Source: Mycolicibacterium frederiksbergense
GTDB lineage: Bacteria; Actinomycetota; Actinomycetes; Mycobacteriales; Mycobacteriaceae
Direction: 5' to 3'
Assembly: GCF_029893345.1 (NCBI RefSeq)
Contig: NZ_JARXVE010000001.1
Location: 372,001 to 436,000 of the forward strand
Length of the DNA: 64,000 nucleotides
The notes under the pieces were generated by a model. It worked only from the letters and a program-made list of their open reading frames with translations, was not told the origin of the DNA and ran no database searches. The translations under genes were made by a program, and so were the position numbers. Each line of letters opens with the position of its first letter. The stretch's first letter is position 1. Shown here piece by piece: positions 1-9,720 of the stretch.

Positions 1-1
1 C

Positions 2-199
2 AAGGGTGTGGCCGAGGCGATCATCGGTGCCACCGAGAAGGGCGCGTTCAGCGTCGTCGGCGGTGGCGACTCGGCCGCCGCGGTGCGCCAACTCGGCCTG
101 GCCGAGGACGGTTTCTCGCACATCTCGACCGGCGGCGGCGCGTCGCTGGAATACCTTGAGGGCAAGACCCTGCCCGGCATCGAAGTACTGGAGTCGTAG
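2..199 (+). CDS. pgk: phosphoglycerate kinase, C-terminal fragment
   Basis: Only the last 65 residues are in the window; the gene enters from the left edge in frame 2. The visible part carries the C-terminal PGK nucleotide-binding segment: [11 protein letters not shown], then [21 protein letters not shown]. In this family the GGGDS and STGGGA loops hold ATP and the transferred phosphate. The enzyme makes ATP from 1,3-bisphosphoglycerate in glycolysis. The stop lies 3 bases before tpiA, so the two are co-transcribed, which is the usual gap-pgk-tpiA order in actinobacteria. Identification is firm despite truncation. Confidence 0.95.
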   Translation, partial: KGVAEAIIGATEKGAFSVVGGGDSAAAVRQLGLAEDGFSHISTGGGASLEYLEGKTLPGIEVLES

Positions 200-202
200 A
201 AC

Positions 203-988
203 ATGGCCCGTAAGCCGCTGATAGCCGGCAACTGGAAGATGAACCTCAACCACTTCGAGGCCATCGCGCTGGTGCAGAAGATCGCATTTGCCTTGCCGGA
301 CAAGTATTTCGACAAGGTGGATGTCGCCGTCCTGCCGCCGTTCACCGATCTGCGCAGCGTGCAAACCCTGGTCGACGGGGACAAGCTACGGCTCACCTAC
401 GGTGCCCAGGATCTGTCCCAGCACGCTTCGGGCGCCTACACCGGTGAGATCAGTGGCGCCTTCCTGGCCAAGCTGGGCTGTAGCTACGTGGTTGTGGGGC
501 ACTCCGAGCGACGCACCTACCACCACGAGGACGACGCGCTGGTGGCGGCCAAGGCCAAGGCGGCGTTCAAGCACGGCATCACCCCGATCGTGTGCATCGG
601 TGAACACCTCGACGTCCGCGAGGCCGGCAATCACGTCGAGCACTGTGTCTCCCAGTTGAGCGGCTCACTTGCCGGGCTGACCAAGGAACAGATCGGCCAG
701 GCGGTTATCGCCTACGAGCCGGTGTGGGCCATCGGTACCGGACGGGTGGCCAGCGCGGCCGACGCCCAGGAAGTCTGCAAGGCCGTCCGTGCCGAGCTGG
801 GGAACCTGACCTCCCCGCAGATCGCGGCGGGCGTGCGGGTGCTCTATGGCGGGTCGGTCAACGCCAAGAACGTCGGCGAGATCGTTGCCCAGGGTGATAT
901 CGACGGGGCCCTGGTCGGTGGTGCCTCCCTGGACGGCGAGCAATTCGCCACGCTGTCGGCGATCGCCGCGGGCGGACCGCTGCCGTAA
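203..988 (+). CDS. tpiA: triosephosphate isomerase
   Basis: This 261-residue cytosolic TIM barrel interconverts dihydroxyacetone phosphate and glyceraldehyde 3-phosphate. The N-terminal AGNWKMN gives Asn10 and Lys12. The electrophilic histidine is His100 in VVGHSERR, the catalytic base is Glu172 in [11 protein letters not shown], and the phosphate loop YGGSVN is near residue 216. All catalytic residues are present and the length is normal for the family. The gene starts 3 bases after pgk, so translation is probably coupled to the glycolytic operon. Confidence 0.97.
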   Translation: MARKPLIAGNWKMNLNHFEAIALVQKIAFALPDKYFDKVDVAVLPPFTDLRSVQTLVDGDKLRLTYGAQDLSQHASGAYTGEISGAFLAKLGCSYVVVGHSERRTYHHEDDALVAAKAKAAFKHGITPIVCIGEHLDVREAGNHVEHCVSQLSGSLAGLTKEQIGQAVIAYEPVWAIGTGRVASAADAQEVCKAVRAELGNLTSPQIAAGVRVLYGGSVNAKNVGEIVAQGDIDGALVGGASLDGEQFATLSAIAAGGPLP

Positions 989-1018
989 CCCCAGGTCGGG
1001 ACCGGACACCTCACCGGG

Positions 1019-1024
1019 TAGTCT
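1019..1024 (+). promoter_or_regulatory. candidate leaderless -10 element for secG
   Basis: TAGTCT is followed by exactly 7 bases and then the ATG of secG. No Shine-Dalgarno-like sequence precedes that ATG. TANNNT 6-7 bases before a start is the mycobacterial pattern for leaderless mRNAs. The site is inferred by pattern only. Confidence 0.5.
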
Positions 1025-1031
1025 TACAGCC

Positions 1032-1265
1032 ATGGAATTGGCTCTGCAGATCACTCTGGTCGTGACCAGCGTGCTGGTCGTGCTCTTGGTGCTGCTGCAT
1101 CGTGCCAAAGGTGGCGGTCTGTCCACGCTGTTCGGCGGCGGTGTCCAGTCCAGCCTGTCCGGCTCCACCGTGGTCGAGAAGAACCTCGACCGGCTCACGC
1201 TGTTCGTGGTCGGCATCTGGTTGGTGTCGATCATCGGCGTCGCACTGCAGATCAAGTACAGCTAA
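1032..1265 (+). CDS. secG: protein-export membrane protein SecG
   Basis: This 77-residue protein has two hydrophobic segments (about residues 5-20 and 55-73) around the conserved loop GGGLSTLFGGG. That is the signature of SecG, the small accessory subunit of the SecYEG translocon. Position directly after tpiA is the usual actinobacterial location. The ATG at 1032 is chosen because it gives the standard SecG N-terminus; longer upstream frames are not conserved-looking. The stop codon overlaps the stop of the convergent gene on the other strand. Confidence 0.95.
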   Translation: MELALQITLVVTSVLVVLLVLLHRAKGGGLSTLFGGGVQSSLSGSTVVEKNLDRLTLFVVGIWLVSIIGVALQIKYS

Positions 1266-1576
1266 AGCGGTCGCCCTCGGGGCGATTGGACGAGTGTCGC
1301 CGGTTTAGCCCGCGGCGCCGTGCAGATGTTGAGATCCGCCGGAGCACTGGGCACTCCACCCGATTCGATGCAACACCGCCACGTGGGTTTGGTGGTGTTC
1401 TGGATGCAGTCGTTGAAGGCCTTGATGTCCCAACTGCCGTCGTTGTCGGGTTCGGCGTTCGCTATCACGGCAACTCCGATCGCGCTGCCGGGCAGTGCGA
1501 CCGCGGCAGCGAACACGGCGGCACAGACGAGCCGGCGCACCTGGGTCAGCCGCGCCCAGTGAGTGGTGGTGACCAT
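1262..1576 (-). CDS. small secreted cysteine-containing protein
   Basis: This 104-residue protein of unknown function has a typical Sec signal peptide: the basic stretch RLTQVRR, a hydrophobic core of about 20 residues, and likely cleavage after ANA at residue 41. The predicted mature part is about 63 residues and acidic, with a Trp and four cysteines (57, 68, 69, 85) that could form two disulfides. The start is ATG at 1576; an in-frame ATG ten codons upstream is possible but would put charged residues before the signal. Its stop overlaps the secG stop tail to tail. I recognise it only as a mycobacterial-type exported hypothetical. Confidence 0.75.
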   Translation of the reverse strand: MVTTTHWARLTQVRRLVCAAVFAAAVALPGSAIGVAVIANAEPDNDGSWDIKAFNDCIQNTTKPTWRCCIESGGVPSAPADLNICTAPRAKPATLVQSPRGRPL

Positions 1577-1730
1577 GGCGGGATCCTTGTCGCTCCGGTG
1601 GTGCATTTCGAAGCGTGCGCCTGATCCCCGCAAATCGGGCGGTTTCTGACAATATCCCGACAGGTTCCTTGGGATGGGCTGACTTGCGCCCGCCGTGCAG
1701 GCCGAGGTGCCCGCGCCGATACTTGGGGGC

Positions 1731-4550
1731 ATGTCTGACGGTTCGCACGCCGCACTGACACCGATCGGCGCCGTCCAGCGCACCGAGGTGGGACGCGAGG
1801 CCACCGAGCCGATGCGCGAGGACATTCGGTTGCTCGGCGCCATTCTCGGCGACACGGTGCGCGAACAGAACGGTCCTGAGGTGTTCGACCTGGTGGAGCG
1901 GGCCCGGGTGGAGTCCTTCCGGGTGCGCCGCTCGGAAATCGATCGGGCCGAATTGGCCGATTTGTTCTCTGGTATCGACGTCCACCAGGCGATTCCGGTC
2001 ATCCGTGCCTTCACCCACTTCGCGCTGCTGGCCAATGTTGCCGAGGACATCCATCGCGAGCGTCGCCGGGCGGTGCACGTCGCCGCTGGGGAACGACCGC
2101 AGGACAGCAGCCTGGCCGCGACATATCGCAAGCTCGACGATGCGATCTCGGCCGCTGAACTGGACGCAGCCGGGGTGGCCGACGCGTTGACAGGCGCCCT
2201 GGTCGCGCCGGTGATCACCGCCCATCCCACCGAAACCCGGCGTCGCACCGTGTTCGACACCCAACACCGCATCACCGAATTGATGCGTCTGCGCATGCAC
2301 GGGCAGACCCACACCGCCGATGGCCGCGACATTGAGGTCGAGTTGCGCCGCCACATCCTCACGCTGTGGCAGACCGCACTGGTGCGCCTGTCGCGATTGA
2401 AGATCTCCGACGAGATCGAGACCGGCCTGCGGTATTACCCGGCGGCGTTCTTCGAGGTCATCCCGCAGGTCAACGCGGAAGTCCGCACGGCACTGCGGGC
2501 CCGCTGGCCTGGGGCGAAGCTGCTGGAGGAGCCGATCCTGCGGCCGGGCAGCTGGATCGGCGGTGACCGCGACGGCAACCCCAATGTCGATGCCGGCGTA
2601 ATGCGGTTGGCGACCGGGCGCGCCGCCAATGTGGCCTTTGCGCATTACTTCACCGAGATCACCGCACTGGAAGAAGAGCTGTCGATGTCGGCGCGGTTGG
2701 TCACGGTCAGCGGCCGGCTCACCGCGCTGGCCGATGCCTGCCATGAGCCGGCCCGCGCCGACGAACCCTACCGGCGCGCACTGCGCGTGATTCATGCCCG
2801 CCTGACCGCCACCGGACATCGGATACTCGACGAGCAACCCGAACACGAACTCGACCTCGGCCTGGGCAGCTACCGCGGCCCGGCGGAGTTGCTGACCGAT
2901 CTTGACACCGTGGACGCCTCGCTGCGTGCGAACGGCAGTGCCGTGCTGGCCGACGATCGATTGGCCCGGTTGCGAGAAGCCGTGCGGGTGTTCGGTTTTC
3001 ACCTGTGCAGCTTGGACATGCGGCAGAACTCAGAGGTGCACGAACAGGTGGTCGCCGAGCTGCTGGCCTGGGCCGGCGTGCATCCCGACTACGCCTCGTT
3101 GCCGGAATCTCAGCGGGTGCAACTGCTCGCCGCCGAGATCGCCACCCGCCGTCCGCTGATCGGCGAGGGCGCCGAACTCTCGGAGCTGGCGCGCAAGGAA
3201 CTCGACATCGTCGGTGCTGCGGCCCGCGCGGTCACGGTGTTCGGTGCGCAGGCGGTACCGAACTACATCATCTCGATGTGCGAGTCGGTGTCGGACCTGC
3301 TGGAGGCGGCGGTGCTGCTCAAAGAGGTTGGTCTGCTTGATGTTTCGGGAGCATCCCATGGCGGCGGGGTGTACGCCCCGGTCGGGATCGTGCCGCTGTT
3401 CGAGACCATCGAGGATCTGCGGCAGGGTTCACAGATCCTGGAAGCGGCGCTGGCGCTGCCGGTGTACCGCAGCATCGTCGATGCGCGTGGACAGCATCAG
3501 GAGGTGATGCTGGGATACTCGGATTCCAACAAGGACGGCGGCTACCTGGCGGCCAACTGGGCGCTGTACCGAGCCGAGTTGGACCTGGTCGAGACGGCGC
3601 GCAAGACCGGAATCCGGTTGCGGCTGTTTCACGGCAGGGGTGGCACCGTCGGGCGCGGTGGCGGCCCCAGTTACGACGCGATCCTGGCCCAGCCACCCGG
3701 CGCGGTGAAGGGATCGCTGCGGATCACCGAACAGGGTGAGGTGATCGCCGCGAAGTACGCCGAACCGCGGATCGCGCACCGCAATTTGGAAACCCTGTTG
3801 GCCGCGACCCTGGAATCCACCCTGCTCGACGTCGAGGGGCTGGGCGACGACGCCGAACCCGCCTACCGGGTTCTCGATGAGCTGGCGGCCGCGGCCCAGC
3901 GCGCATATGCCGAATTGGTCCACGACACACCGGGATTCGTCGAGTACTTCAAGGCGTCCACGCCGGTCAGCGAGATCGGTGCGCTCAACATCGGCAGCCG
4001 GCCCAGCTCGCGCAAACCGACCAATTCGATCGCCGACCTTCGGGCCATCCCGTGGGTACTGGCCTGGAGCCAGTCCCGGGTGATGCTGCCCGGTTGGTAC
4101 GGCACCGGGACGGCATTCGAGCAGTGGGTCGACGGCGACGAATCGCGACTTGCGGTGCTGCGTGATCTCTACGAGCGGTGGCCGTTCTTCCGCACGGTGT
4201 TGTCGAATATGGCGCAGGTGCTGGCCAAATCGGATATGGGCCTGGCAGCGCGCTATTCGGAGCTGGTCGACGACGAGGATCTGCGGGCACGGGTGTTCAA
4301 CAAGATCGTCGCCGAGCACGATCGGACCATCCGGATGCACCGATTGATCACCGGACAGGACGATCTACTGGCCGACAATGCGGCGCTGGCCCGTTCGGTG
4401 TTCAACCGTTTCCCGTACCTGGAGCCGCTCAACCACCTGCAGGTGGAACTGTTGCGGCGCTACCGGTCCGGTGAGACCGATGAGCTGGTGCAGCGCGGCA
4501 TCCTGCTCACCATGAGCGGGTTGGCCACCGCGCTGCGCAACAGCGGCTGA
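1731..4550 (+). CDS. ppc: phosphoenolpyruvate carboxylase
   Basis: This 939-residue cytosolic enzyme carboxylates PEP with bicarbonate to give oxaloacetate, the anaplerotic feed to the TCA cycle. The catalytic His165 lies in [11 protein letters not shown]. The Gly-rich motif [14 protein letters not shown] is near residue 634, and the C-terminus NSG matches the family ending in a short NTG/NSG-like tail. The length is normal. The ATG at 1731 is preferred over the in-frame ATG/GTG at 1695 because the family N-terminus is short. The gene is monocistronic, and the next gene is convergent and ends 4 bases away. Confidence 0.96.
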   Translation: MSDGSHAALTPIGAVQRTEVGREATEPMREDIRLLGAILGDTVREQNGPEVFDLVERARVESFRVRRSEIDRAELADLFSGIDVHQAIPVIRAFTHFALLANVAEDIHRERRRAVHVAAGERPQDSSLAATYRKLDDAISAAELDAAGVADALTGALVAPVITAHPTETRRRTVFDTQHRITELMRLRMHGQTHTADGRDIEVELRRHILTLWQTALVRLSRLKISDEIETGLRYYPAAFFEVIPQVNAEVRTALRARWPGAKLLEEPILRPGSWIGGDRDGNPNVDAGVMRLATGRAANVAFAHYFTEITALEEELSMSARLVTVSGRLTALADACHEPARADEPYRRALRVIHARLTATGHRILDEQPEHELDLGLGSYRGPAELLTDLDTVDASLRANGSAVLADDRLARLREAVRVFGFHLCSLDMRQNSEVHEQVVAELLAWAGVHPDYASLPESQRVQLLAAEIATRRPLIGEGAELSELARKELDIVGAAARAVTVFGAQAVPNYIISMCESVSDLLEAAVLLKEVGLLDVSGASHGGGVYAPVGIVPLFETIEDLRQGSQILEAALALPVYRSIVDARGQHQEVMLGYSDSNKDGGYLAANWALYRAELDLVETARKTGIRLRLFHGRGGTVGRGGGPSYDAILAQPPGAVKGSLRITEQGEVIAAKYAEPRIAHRNLETLLAATLESTLLDVEGLGDDAEPAYRVLDELAAAAQRAYAELVHDTPGFVEYFKASTPVSEIGALNIGSRPSSRKPTNSIADLRAIPWVLAWSQSRVMLPGWYGTGTAFEQWVDGDESRLAVLRDLYERWPFFRTVLSNMAQVLAKSDMGLAARYSELVDDEDLRARVFNKIVAEHDRTIRMHRLITGQDDLLADNAALARSVFNRFPYLEPLNHLQVELLRRYRSGETDELVQRGILLTMSGLATALRNSG

Positions 4551-4554
4551 AAAT

Positions 4555-5982
4555 CTACGACGAGAAGCCCAGCCCGAACCGGTCCAGGGTGTGCAACCAT
4601 AGGCTGCGCCGTCCGCCGCGGCGTTCGGATCGGGCCAGTTCGGCGACGGTGAGTTTGATCCCCAGCGAGGCGGCCGGCTCGGGTGGGAACGGAAGTGGTT
4701 TGCGCCGCACCAGATCCAGTTGGGTCAGTGCGGTCGGTGTGCCGGCCAGCAGGTCGAGGGTGACCCGGGCGGCAAACCGCGAGGCCGCCACCCCCAGACC
4801 GGTGAAACCGTTGGCCTGTACCACCCGCCCGGAATGTGCCCGTTCGAAGAAGCAGAAGAACCGGGTCGAGGTGTCGATGGCCCCGCCCCAGGCGTGGGTG
4901 AACCGCAGCTGCGACAGGGTGGGGAAGGTCGCCTGGAAGTGCGCGGCCAACCGTTCGAACGATTCCGGGCGGATGTCGAACTCCGGTCGGATCTTGCGGC
5001 CCCAGTGGTAGATCGCGTCGTAGCCGCCGAACAGGATCCGTCCGTCGGGGGTGGGACGGTAGTAGTGGAACCGCTCACCCATGTCGGCGATGCCCTGGCC
5101 GTTGTTCCAGCCGATGCTCTCCCGCTGCTGCGCCGAAAGTGGTTCGGTGACAATGGCGTAGTCGTACACCGGGATCACTCGGTAGCGGGCACTCGCCAGC
5201 AGTGACCGGGCGGCGTTGGTGGCCAGCGCGATTCGTCGCGCGGTCACCACGCCTTGGTCGGTGCGCAGTACCGTCCGGCCGGCGACAGCGTGAATGCTGC
5301 GCACGGTGGTGTGTTCGTGCATTCGCACACCGGCTTTCAGGCACGCCGCGCGCAACCCCAGCGCCAGCTTGCCGGGATGGACCAGGATGCAACCCTCGTG
5401 GTCCCAGACCCCGGCTCGATAGAGCGGGGAGTCCACCTCGGCACATACCGCGTCCCGATCCAGCATTTCGGTTGGGTGCGCGGCGGCCAGATCGCGGCGC
5501 TGGTACTCCTCGGTGGCCACCCGCAACACACCCACCGGCTGCATATCGCAGTCGATGCCGAGCCGCTCGACGTCGGCACACAGGCCGGCCAGGTTGTCCC
5601 GGCCCAACCGGTCGAGTTCGTCTACCTCGTCGGGCAGGTGCAGTTCACCGTTGCTGCGGCCGTGGGTCAGTGACGGCTCGACGAATCCGCCGTTGCGTCC
5701 CGACGCCGCCCACCCACAGGTCTGGCCCTCGAGCAGCATCACCTCGCGGGCCGGATCGCGTTCCTTGGCCAGCAGGGCCGTCCACAGGCCGGTGTAGCCG
5801 CCGCCCACGACCACCAGGTCAGTACTGACGTCGTGGTCGAGTGCCGGTTCGGCCTGTGGTTCCGCGATGCTGTCCAGCCAGTAGGAGGTGTGCCGGACCC
5901 CATTGAGGCTGTGCCGGATGGCGTTTGGGTCGGCCAGCCGTTCGGCGCGTTCGTAGGCGGTCGCCCCGCCGGGACGGCTCAC
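4555..5982 (-). CDS. FAD-dependent amine/amino-acid oxidase (DAO family)
   Basis: This 475-residue flavoprotein has an N-terminal Rossmann motif VVVGGGYTG (about residues 57-65) and, near residue 92, CGWAASGRNGGF, a stretch typical of the DadA / sarcosine oxidase / gamma-glutamylputrescine oxidase group. The C-terminal DAO fold ends with GWGGAIDTS-like and GFTGLGVA-like segments. It probably oxidises an amine or N-substituted amino acid with O2; the substrate is unknown. The GTG at 5982 overlaps the hyuB stop by four bases (GTGA), so it is the last gene of a permease-hyuA-hyuB-oxidase operon. The association suggests the oxidation product or precursor is a cyclic amide handled by HyuAB. Confidence 0.85.
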   Translation of the reverse strand: MSRPGGATAYERAERLADPNAIRHSLNGVRHTSYWLDSIAEPQAEPALDHDVSTDLVVVGGGYTGLWTALLAKERDPAREVMLLEGQTCGWAASGRNGGFVEPSLTHGRSNGELHLPDEVDELDRLGRDNLAGLCADVERLGIDCDMQPVGVLRVATEEYQRRDLAAAHPTEMLDRDAVCAEVDSPLYRAGVWDHEGCILVHPGKLALGLRAACLKAGVRMHEHTTVRSIHAVAGRTVLRTDQGVVTARRIALATNAARSLLASARYRVIPVYDYAIVTEPLSAQQRESIGWNNGQGIADMGERFHYYRPTPDGRILFGGYDAIYHWGRKIRPEFDIRPESFERLAAHFQATFPTLSQLRFTHAWGGAIDTSTRFFCFFERAHSGRVVQANGFTGLGVAASRFAARVTLDLLAGTPTALTQLDLVRRKPLPFPPEPAASLGIKLTVAELARSERRGGRRSLWLHTLDRFGLGFSS

Positions 5983-7655
5983 GATGCTTCCGGCGCGGGA
6001 GCCAGTCGGCCCTCCCGCCGGTCCCGCTCGGCCTGCCGCGGGTCGCGCTGCTCGGCTGGGCCGAAGCCGCCGCCGCCGGCGGTCTCGACCCGCACGATGG
6101 TGCCCACGGCCAGTGTGGTCGAGGTCTTGTCGTTGACCACTCGCTGGCTGCCGTCCGGCGAGATGATCGTCACCGTGGTGGGCTGGGCGTTGTGGCCGCC
6201 TGCTGCACCGCATGGCGCGAAGTCGCCGTTGGTCTGCTCGCCGTAGAACGTGGCGCGCTGGTCGTGGCCGAGGATCTGGTACTCGCGCCGGATCCCCATG
6301 CCGCCGTTGAACTGGCCGAGACCCTGTGAGCCGGGCATGAATTCGTTGCGCAGAATGCGCACCCGATAGTTGGTCTCGACCACCTCGGCGGGCATCACCC
6401 CGACATTGGACATGTAGGTGTCGACGCCGTCGATGCCGTCGCTGTCGGCGGTGGCGCCGGTGCCGCCGCCAACCACGTCGGCCATCACGGCCGGTCGTCC
6501 GGTGGTCGGCGAGGTGCTGCCGATGTTCATGCAGAAGAAGCTGACGCTGCTGCTGGCCACGGCGAGGTCTGGCCACATGTCGGTCATCGCACGGATCAGC
6601 GTGTCGGCGAACCGTTGACAGGTGTTGTGCCGGATCGACACCGCCGCCGGGGGCAGCGGGGTGAGCACGGTGCCCGGCGGGGCGATGATGTCGACGGCCC
6701 GCAGCAGGCCGTCGTTGGCGCCGATGTCGGGGGCGACGAGCGACCGGACCGCGTAGACGATGCCGGCGCGGGCGCTGGCCCACGGCACGTTCATCGCGCC
6801 GCCGACCTGGGCGTCGCTGCCGGAGATGTCGATCGTCAGGGTGTCGCCGGTCTTGCTGGCCCGCACGTGCACCCGGGTGGGCGGTCCGGTGCGGCCGTCG
6901 TCGTCAAGGAACCCTTCGGCCTCGCCGCTGCCATCGGGCAACTGGCTCAGCGATTGCCGCACAGCCGTTTCCACAACGTCGAGGGTGCGTTGCATCACCG
7001 CGTCGACGACGTCGTTGCCGTACTGGGCGGCAAGGTCGTTGACCCGGCGGTAGCCGAGTCGGCAGGCCGCCCGTTGGGCGCGAAGGTCGCTGATGGTGCT
7101 CAACGGGTCGCGGATGTTCTCGGTGAGCAGGTCGACGATGTCGCGGTTCTCGACGCCGGCGATGTCGAGCCGGATCGGCGGCAGCACCACACCCTCGCCG
7201 AACAGGTCCTGCAGTTCCGGGCCCTCGCTGCCGGGGTTCACGCCGCCGACGTCGATGTGGTGGGCGGCGGTGCCGCTCCACCCGGCCAGCCGTCCGGCGA
7301 TGAAGATCGGGGTGACCACGTTGACGTCGGGCAGGTGCATGGCGCCCATGTAGGGGTGGTTGCACATGAACGCGTCGCCGTCGCGGATCTCGTCGCCCCA
7401 GCGTTCGATGATCGCCTTGACCACCAGTGACATCGCGCCCAACTGGGCGGGTATGTAGTCGGCCTGGGCGACCAGGTCGCCGTCGGCGGTGAACAGCGCG
7501 CAGGAGAAGTCGTCCATGTCGCGGATGATCGGGCTGTAGCTGGAGCGCTTGAGCACCAGACCCATCTCTTCGGCGACTGATGTGAGGGCGGCGGCGACGA
7601 CCTCGAAGGTCACCGCGTCGATCTGGTCGGGGGAGATGTTGGCTGCGGTGCTCAT
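5979..7655 (-). CDS. hyuB: hydantoinase B / oxoprolinase B subunit
   Basis: This 558-residue member of the hydantoinase B family has the typical opening DPVTFEVV-like (DAVTFEVVAAAL), then KRSSYSPIIRDMDDFSCALF, the stretch CNHPYMGAMHLPDV, and the C-terminal GGGGFGP. HyuB works with HyuA in ATP-dependent opening of hydantoins, N-methylhydantoin or 5-oxoproline; related pairs are acetone and acetophenone carboxylases. Its ATG overlaps the hyuA stop by four bases (ATGA) and its stop overlaps the oxidase start, so the three genes are translationally coupled. Substrate cannot be assigned from sequence. Confidence 0.92.
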   Translation of the reverse strand: MSTAANISPDQIDAVTFEVVAAALTSVAEEMGLVLKRSSYSPIIRDMDDFSCALFTADGDLVAQADYIPAQLGAMSLVVKAIIERWGDEIRDGDAFMCNHPYMGAMHLPDVNVVTPIFIAGRLAGWSGTAAHHIDVGGVNPGSEGPELQDLFGEGVVLPPIRLDIAGVENRDIVDLLTENIRDPLSTISDLRAQRAACRLGYRRVNDLAAQYGNDVVDAVMQRTLDVVETAVRQSLSQLPDGSGEAEGFLDDDGRTGPPTRVHVRASKTGDTLTIDISGSDAQVGGAMNVPWASARAGIVYAVRSLVAPDIGANDGLLRAVDIIAPPGTVLTPLPPAAVSIRHNTCQRFADTLIRAMTDMWPDLAVASSSVSFFCMNIGSTSPTTGRPAVMADVVGGGTGATADSDGIDGVDTYMSNVGVMPAEVVETNYRVRILRNEFMPGSQGLGQFNGGMGIRREYQILGHDQRATFYGEQTNGDFAPCGAAGGHNAQPTTVTIISPDGSQRVVNDKTSTTLAVGTIVRVETAGGGGFGPAEQRDPRQAERDRREGRLAPAPEAS

Positions 7656-9706
7656 CGTGGTGTGCCTTCCGTGATGACGAGATCGAGATTGGCTGCCACT
7701 TCGGCGATCTGGTCGGCCAGCAGCAGCGTGGTGGAATCCATCTGGGCGATGACGGCGGGTCCGTCGACCCGATCGCCGGGGGCCAGTCGGTCGCGGTCGA
7801 AGACCGGGGTGTCGCGGGGGCCTTCGCCGGGGACGTGCACGATCCGCCGGCCCAATTCGGCGCGGTCGGCCGAACCGGTCGAGACGGCTACGGCCGGGGT
7901 GGTCACGTCGGCCAGATCCCCGGTGCCGGCCAACCGCACGGTGACGATTTCCACCGGCTCGTCGGCGGAGGCATGACCGTACAGTTCCTCGTGCGCGGCG
8001 TGGAACAACTTGACCAGCACGTCCAGTTCGCCGATCTGGTCGTCGTCGATTGTCACCGGGATCTCGTAGCCCTGCCCGAGGTAGCGGCAGTCGACGACCA
8101 CCTGGGTCCGCGCCGAGTCCGGTTGCGCGCCGTCGGCCAGAATCTGGGAGCGCAGCACCTCACCGCGCTCGGACACCCACTGCGCGATGGTGGCCAGCAC
8201 CTCCTCGGTGCCGACCCGCAGCACGGTCTGGGCGTCGTCGACGCGGATACCGGCCGCCAGCAGCCCGTCGGCGGAGAACAGCCCGGGCCGCAGCGGCACG
8301 ACGACCGAGTGCAGGCCGAGGTGGCGCAGCAGCAGGCCGGCGTGCAGCGGGCCGGCGCCGCCGAATGGGAACAGGGTGAATTGCCTTGGGTCCAGGCCGC
8401 GTTCGACGCTGACCTTGCGCACGCCGCGGGTCATGTGGGCCATCGCGATGGCCACCACCGACTCGGCGGCCTGCTCGATGCTCATGCCCAATGGCTCGGC
8501 GATGGTCGCCATCGCGGTGCGGGCGGCTTCGCGGTCCAGGGTCAGGCCCCCGGCGAGCTGTTCGGTGCCCAGTGAGCCGAGCACCACGTGGGCGTCGGTG
8601 AGGGTGGGTTCGGTGCCGCCGCGCAGGTAGCAGGCCGGGCCCGGGACGGCCTTGGCCGACCGGGGGCCCACTCGCAGTCGACCGGTCCGGTCCACCCAGG
8701 CCACGCTGCCGCCGCCGGCGCCGATGGTCTGGATGTCGACCGTGGGCGCCAGCACGGTGTGGTCATTGATCACCTGGGCGGTCGCGTACGGCGCGCGCCC
8801 GTCGCGGACCAGGCAGATGTCGACGCTGGTGCCGCCCATGTCCAGGCTGATCACGTCGCGCAGGCCGTGTTCGCGGGCCGAGCGCAGCAACCCGGCGACA
8901 CCGCCGGCAGGCCCCGACAGCAGCAGCCGGTGCGCCTGTTCGGCCGCGCGCTGCGCCGGCACGCAACCGCCATTGGACTGCATCACCTGCAGCGGCGAGT
9001 TCACCCCGGTCGCGGCCAAACCCGCTGTGGCCGAGGCGAGATAGTTGCTGACGACGGGGCGCAGCGCCGCGTTGAGCGCGGTGGTGGCGGTGCGCGGGTA
9101 CTCCCGGAATTCGCGGATCACGTCGCTGGACAAGCTGATCGGGACACCGGGCAGCGCCGCGCGCAGACGTTCGCCGATGCGGTTTTCGTGGTCGGGGTTG
9201 ACGTAGCTGAACAACAGCGACACCGCGATGGCCTGCGGTTGGTGTTCGAGCACCTGCTCGACGACCCGGGTGATCTCGTCATCGGTCAGTTCGACGAGCA
9301 CCTCGCCGTCGGCGGCGACCCGTTCGGCGACCTCCAGGCGGCGTTCCCGCGGCACCAGTTCGGTCGGCTGAGTGGGGGTCAGCGAGTACACCTGGGGGCG
9401 GCTGCCGGTGCGGTAGGCCAGCACGTCGCGGAACCCTTCGGTGGTGATCAGCAGCACCGAACCCATGCTGTTGGTGAGCATGGCGTTGGTGGCGACGGTG
9501 GTGCCGTGGCAGACCAGTTTCACCGAACCCAGGTCGACGCCGTCTTCGGCAAGTGCGGCAACGGCATTGGTGAGGCCGCGGGACGGATCATCGGGTGTCG
9601 AGGCGACCTTTGCGACTTTGATGTCGCCTCGGCTGCTGCGTCCTACCGCGTCGGTGAACGTGCCTCCGGCGTCGATGCTGATGGTCCAGCCGAAGCTGTC
9701 AGTCAT
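7652..9706 (-). CDS. hyuA: hydantoinase A / oxoprolinase A subunit
   Basis: This 684-residue ATPase subunit begins with the ASKHA phosphate loop DAGGTFTD (residues 12-19). It carries the second phosphate motif SLDMGGTSVDICLV and the adenosine-side FPFGGAGPLHA, all typical of hydantoinase A / 5-oxoprolinase. The start at 9706 is chosen because AGAAAGGA lies 7 bases upstream. An alternative ATG six codons earlier at 9724 would overlap the permease stop as ATGA, and both are possible. HyuA phosphorylates or activates the cyclic substrate with ATP for HyuB. Confidence 0.92.
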   Translation of the reverse strand: MTDSFGWTISIDAGGTFTDAVGRSSRGDIKVAKVASTPDDPSRGLTNAVAALAEDGVDLGSVKLVCHGTTVATNAMLTNSMGSVLLITTEGFRDVLAYRTGSRPQVYSLTPTQPTELVPRERRLEVAERVAADGEVLVELTDDEITRVVEQVLEHQPQAIAVSLLFSYVNPDHENRIGERLRAALPGVPISLSSDVIREFREYPRTATTALNAALRPVVSNYLASATAGLAATGVNSPLQVMQSNGGCVPAQRAAEQAHRLLLSGPAGGVAGLLRSAREHGLRDVISLDMGGTSVDICLVRDGRAPYATAQVINDHTVLAPTVDIQTIGAGGGSVAWVDRTGRLRVGPRSAKAVPGPACYLRGGTEPTLTDAHVVLGSLGTEQLAGGLTLDREAARTAMATIAEPLGMSIEQAAESVVAIAMAHMTRGVRKVSVERGLDPRQFTLFPFGGAGPLHAGLLLRHLGLHSVVVPLRPGLFSADGLLAAGIRVDDAQTVLRVGTEEVLATIAQWVSERGEVLRSQILADGAQPDSARTQVVVDCRYLGQGYEIPVTIDDDQIGELDVLVKLFHAAHEELYGHASADEPVEIVTVRLAGTGDLADVTTPAVAVSTGSADRAELGRRIVHVPGEGPRDTPVFDRDRLAPGDRVDGPAVIAQMDSTTLLLADQIAEVAANLDLVITEGTPR

Positions 9707-9720
9707 GGTGTCGTCCTTTC

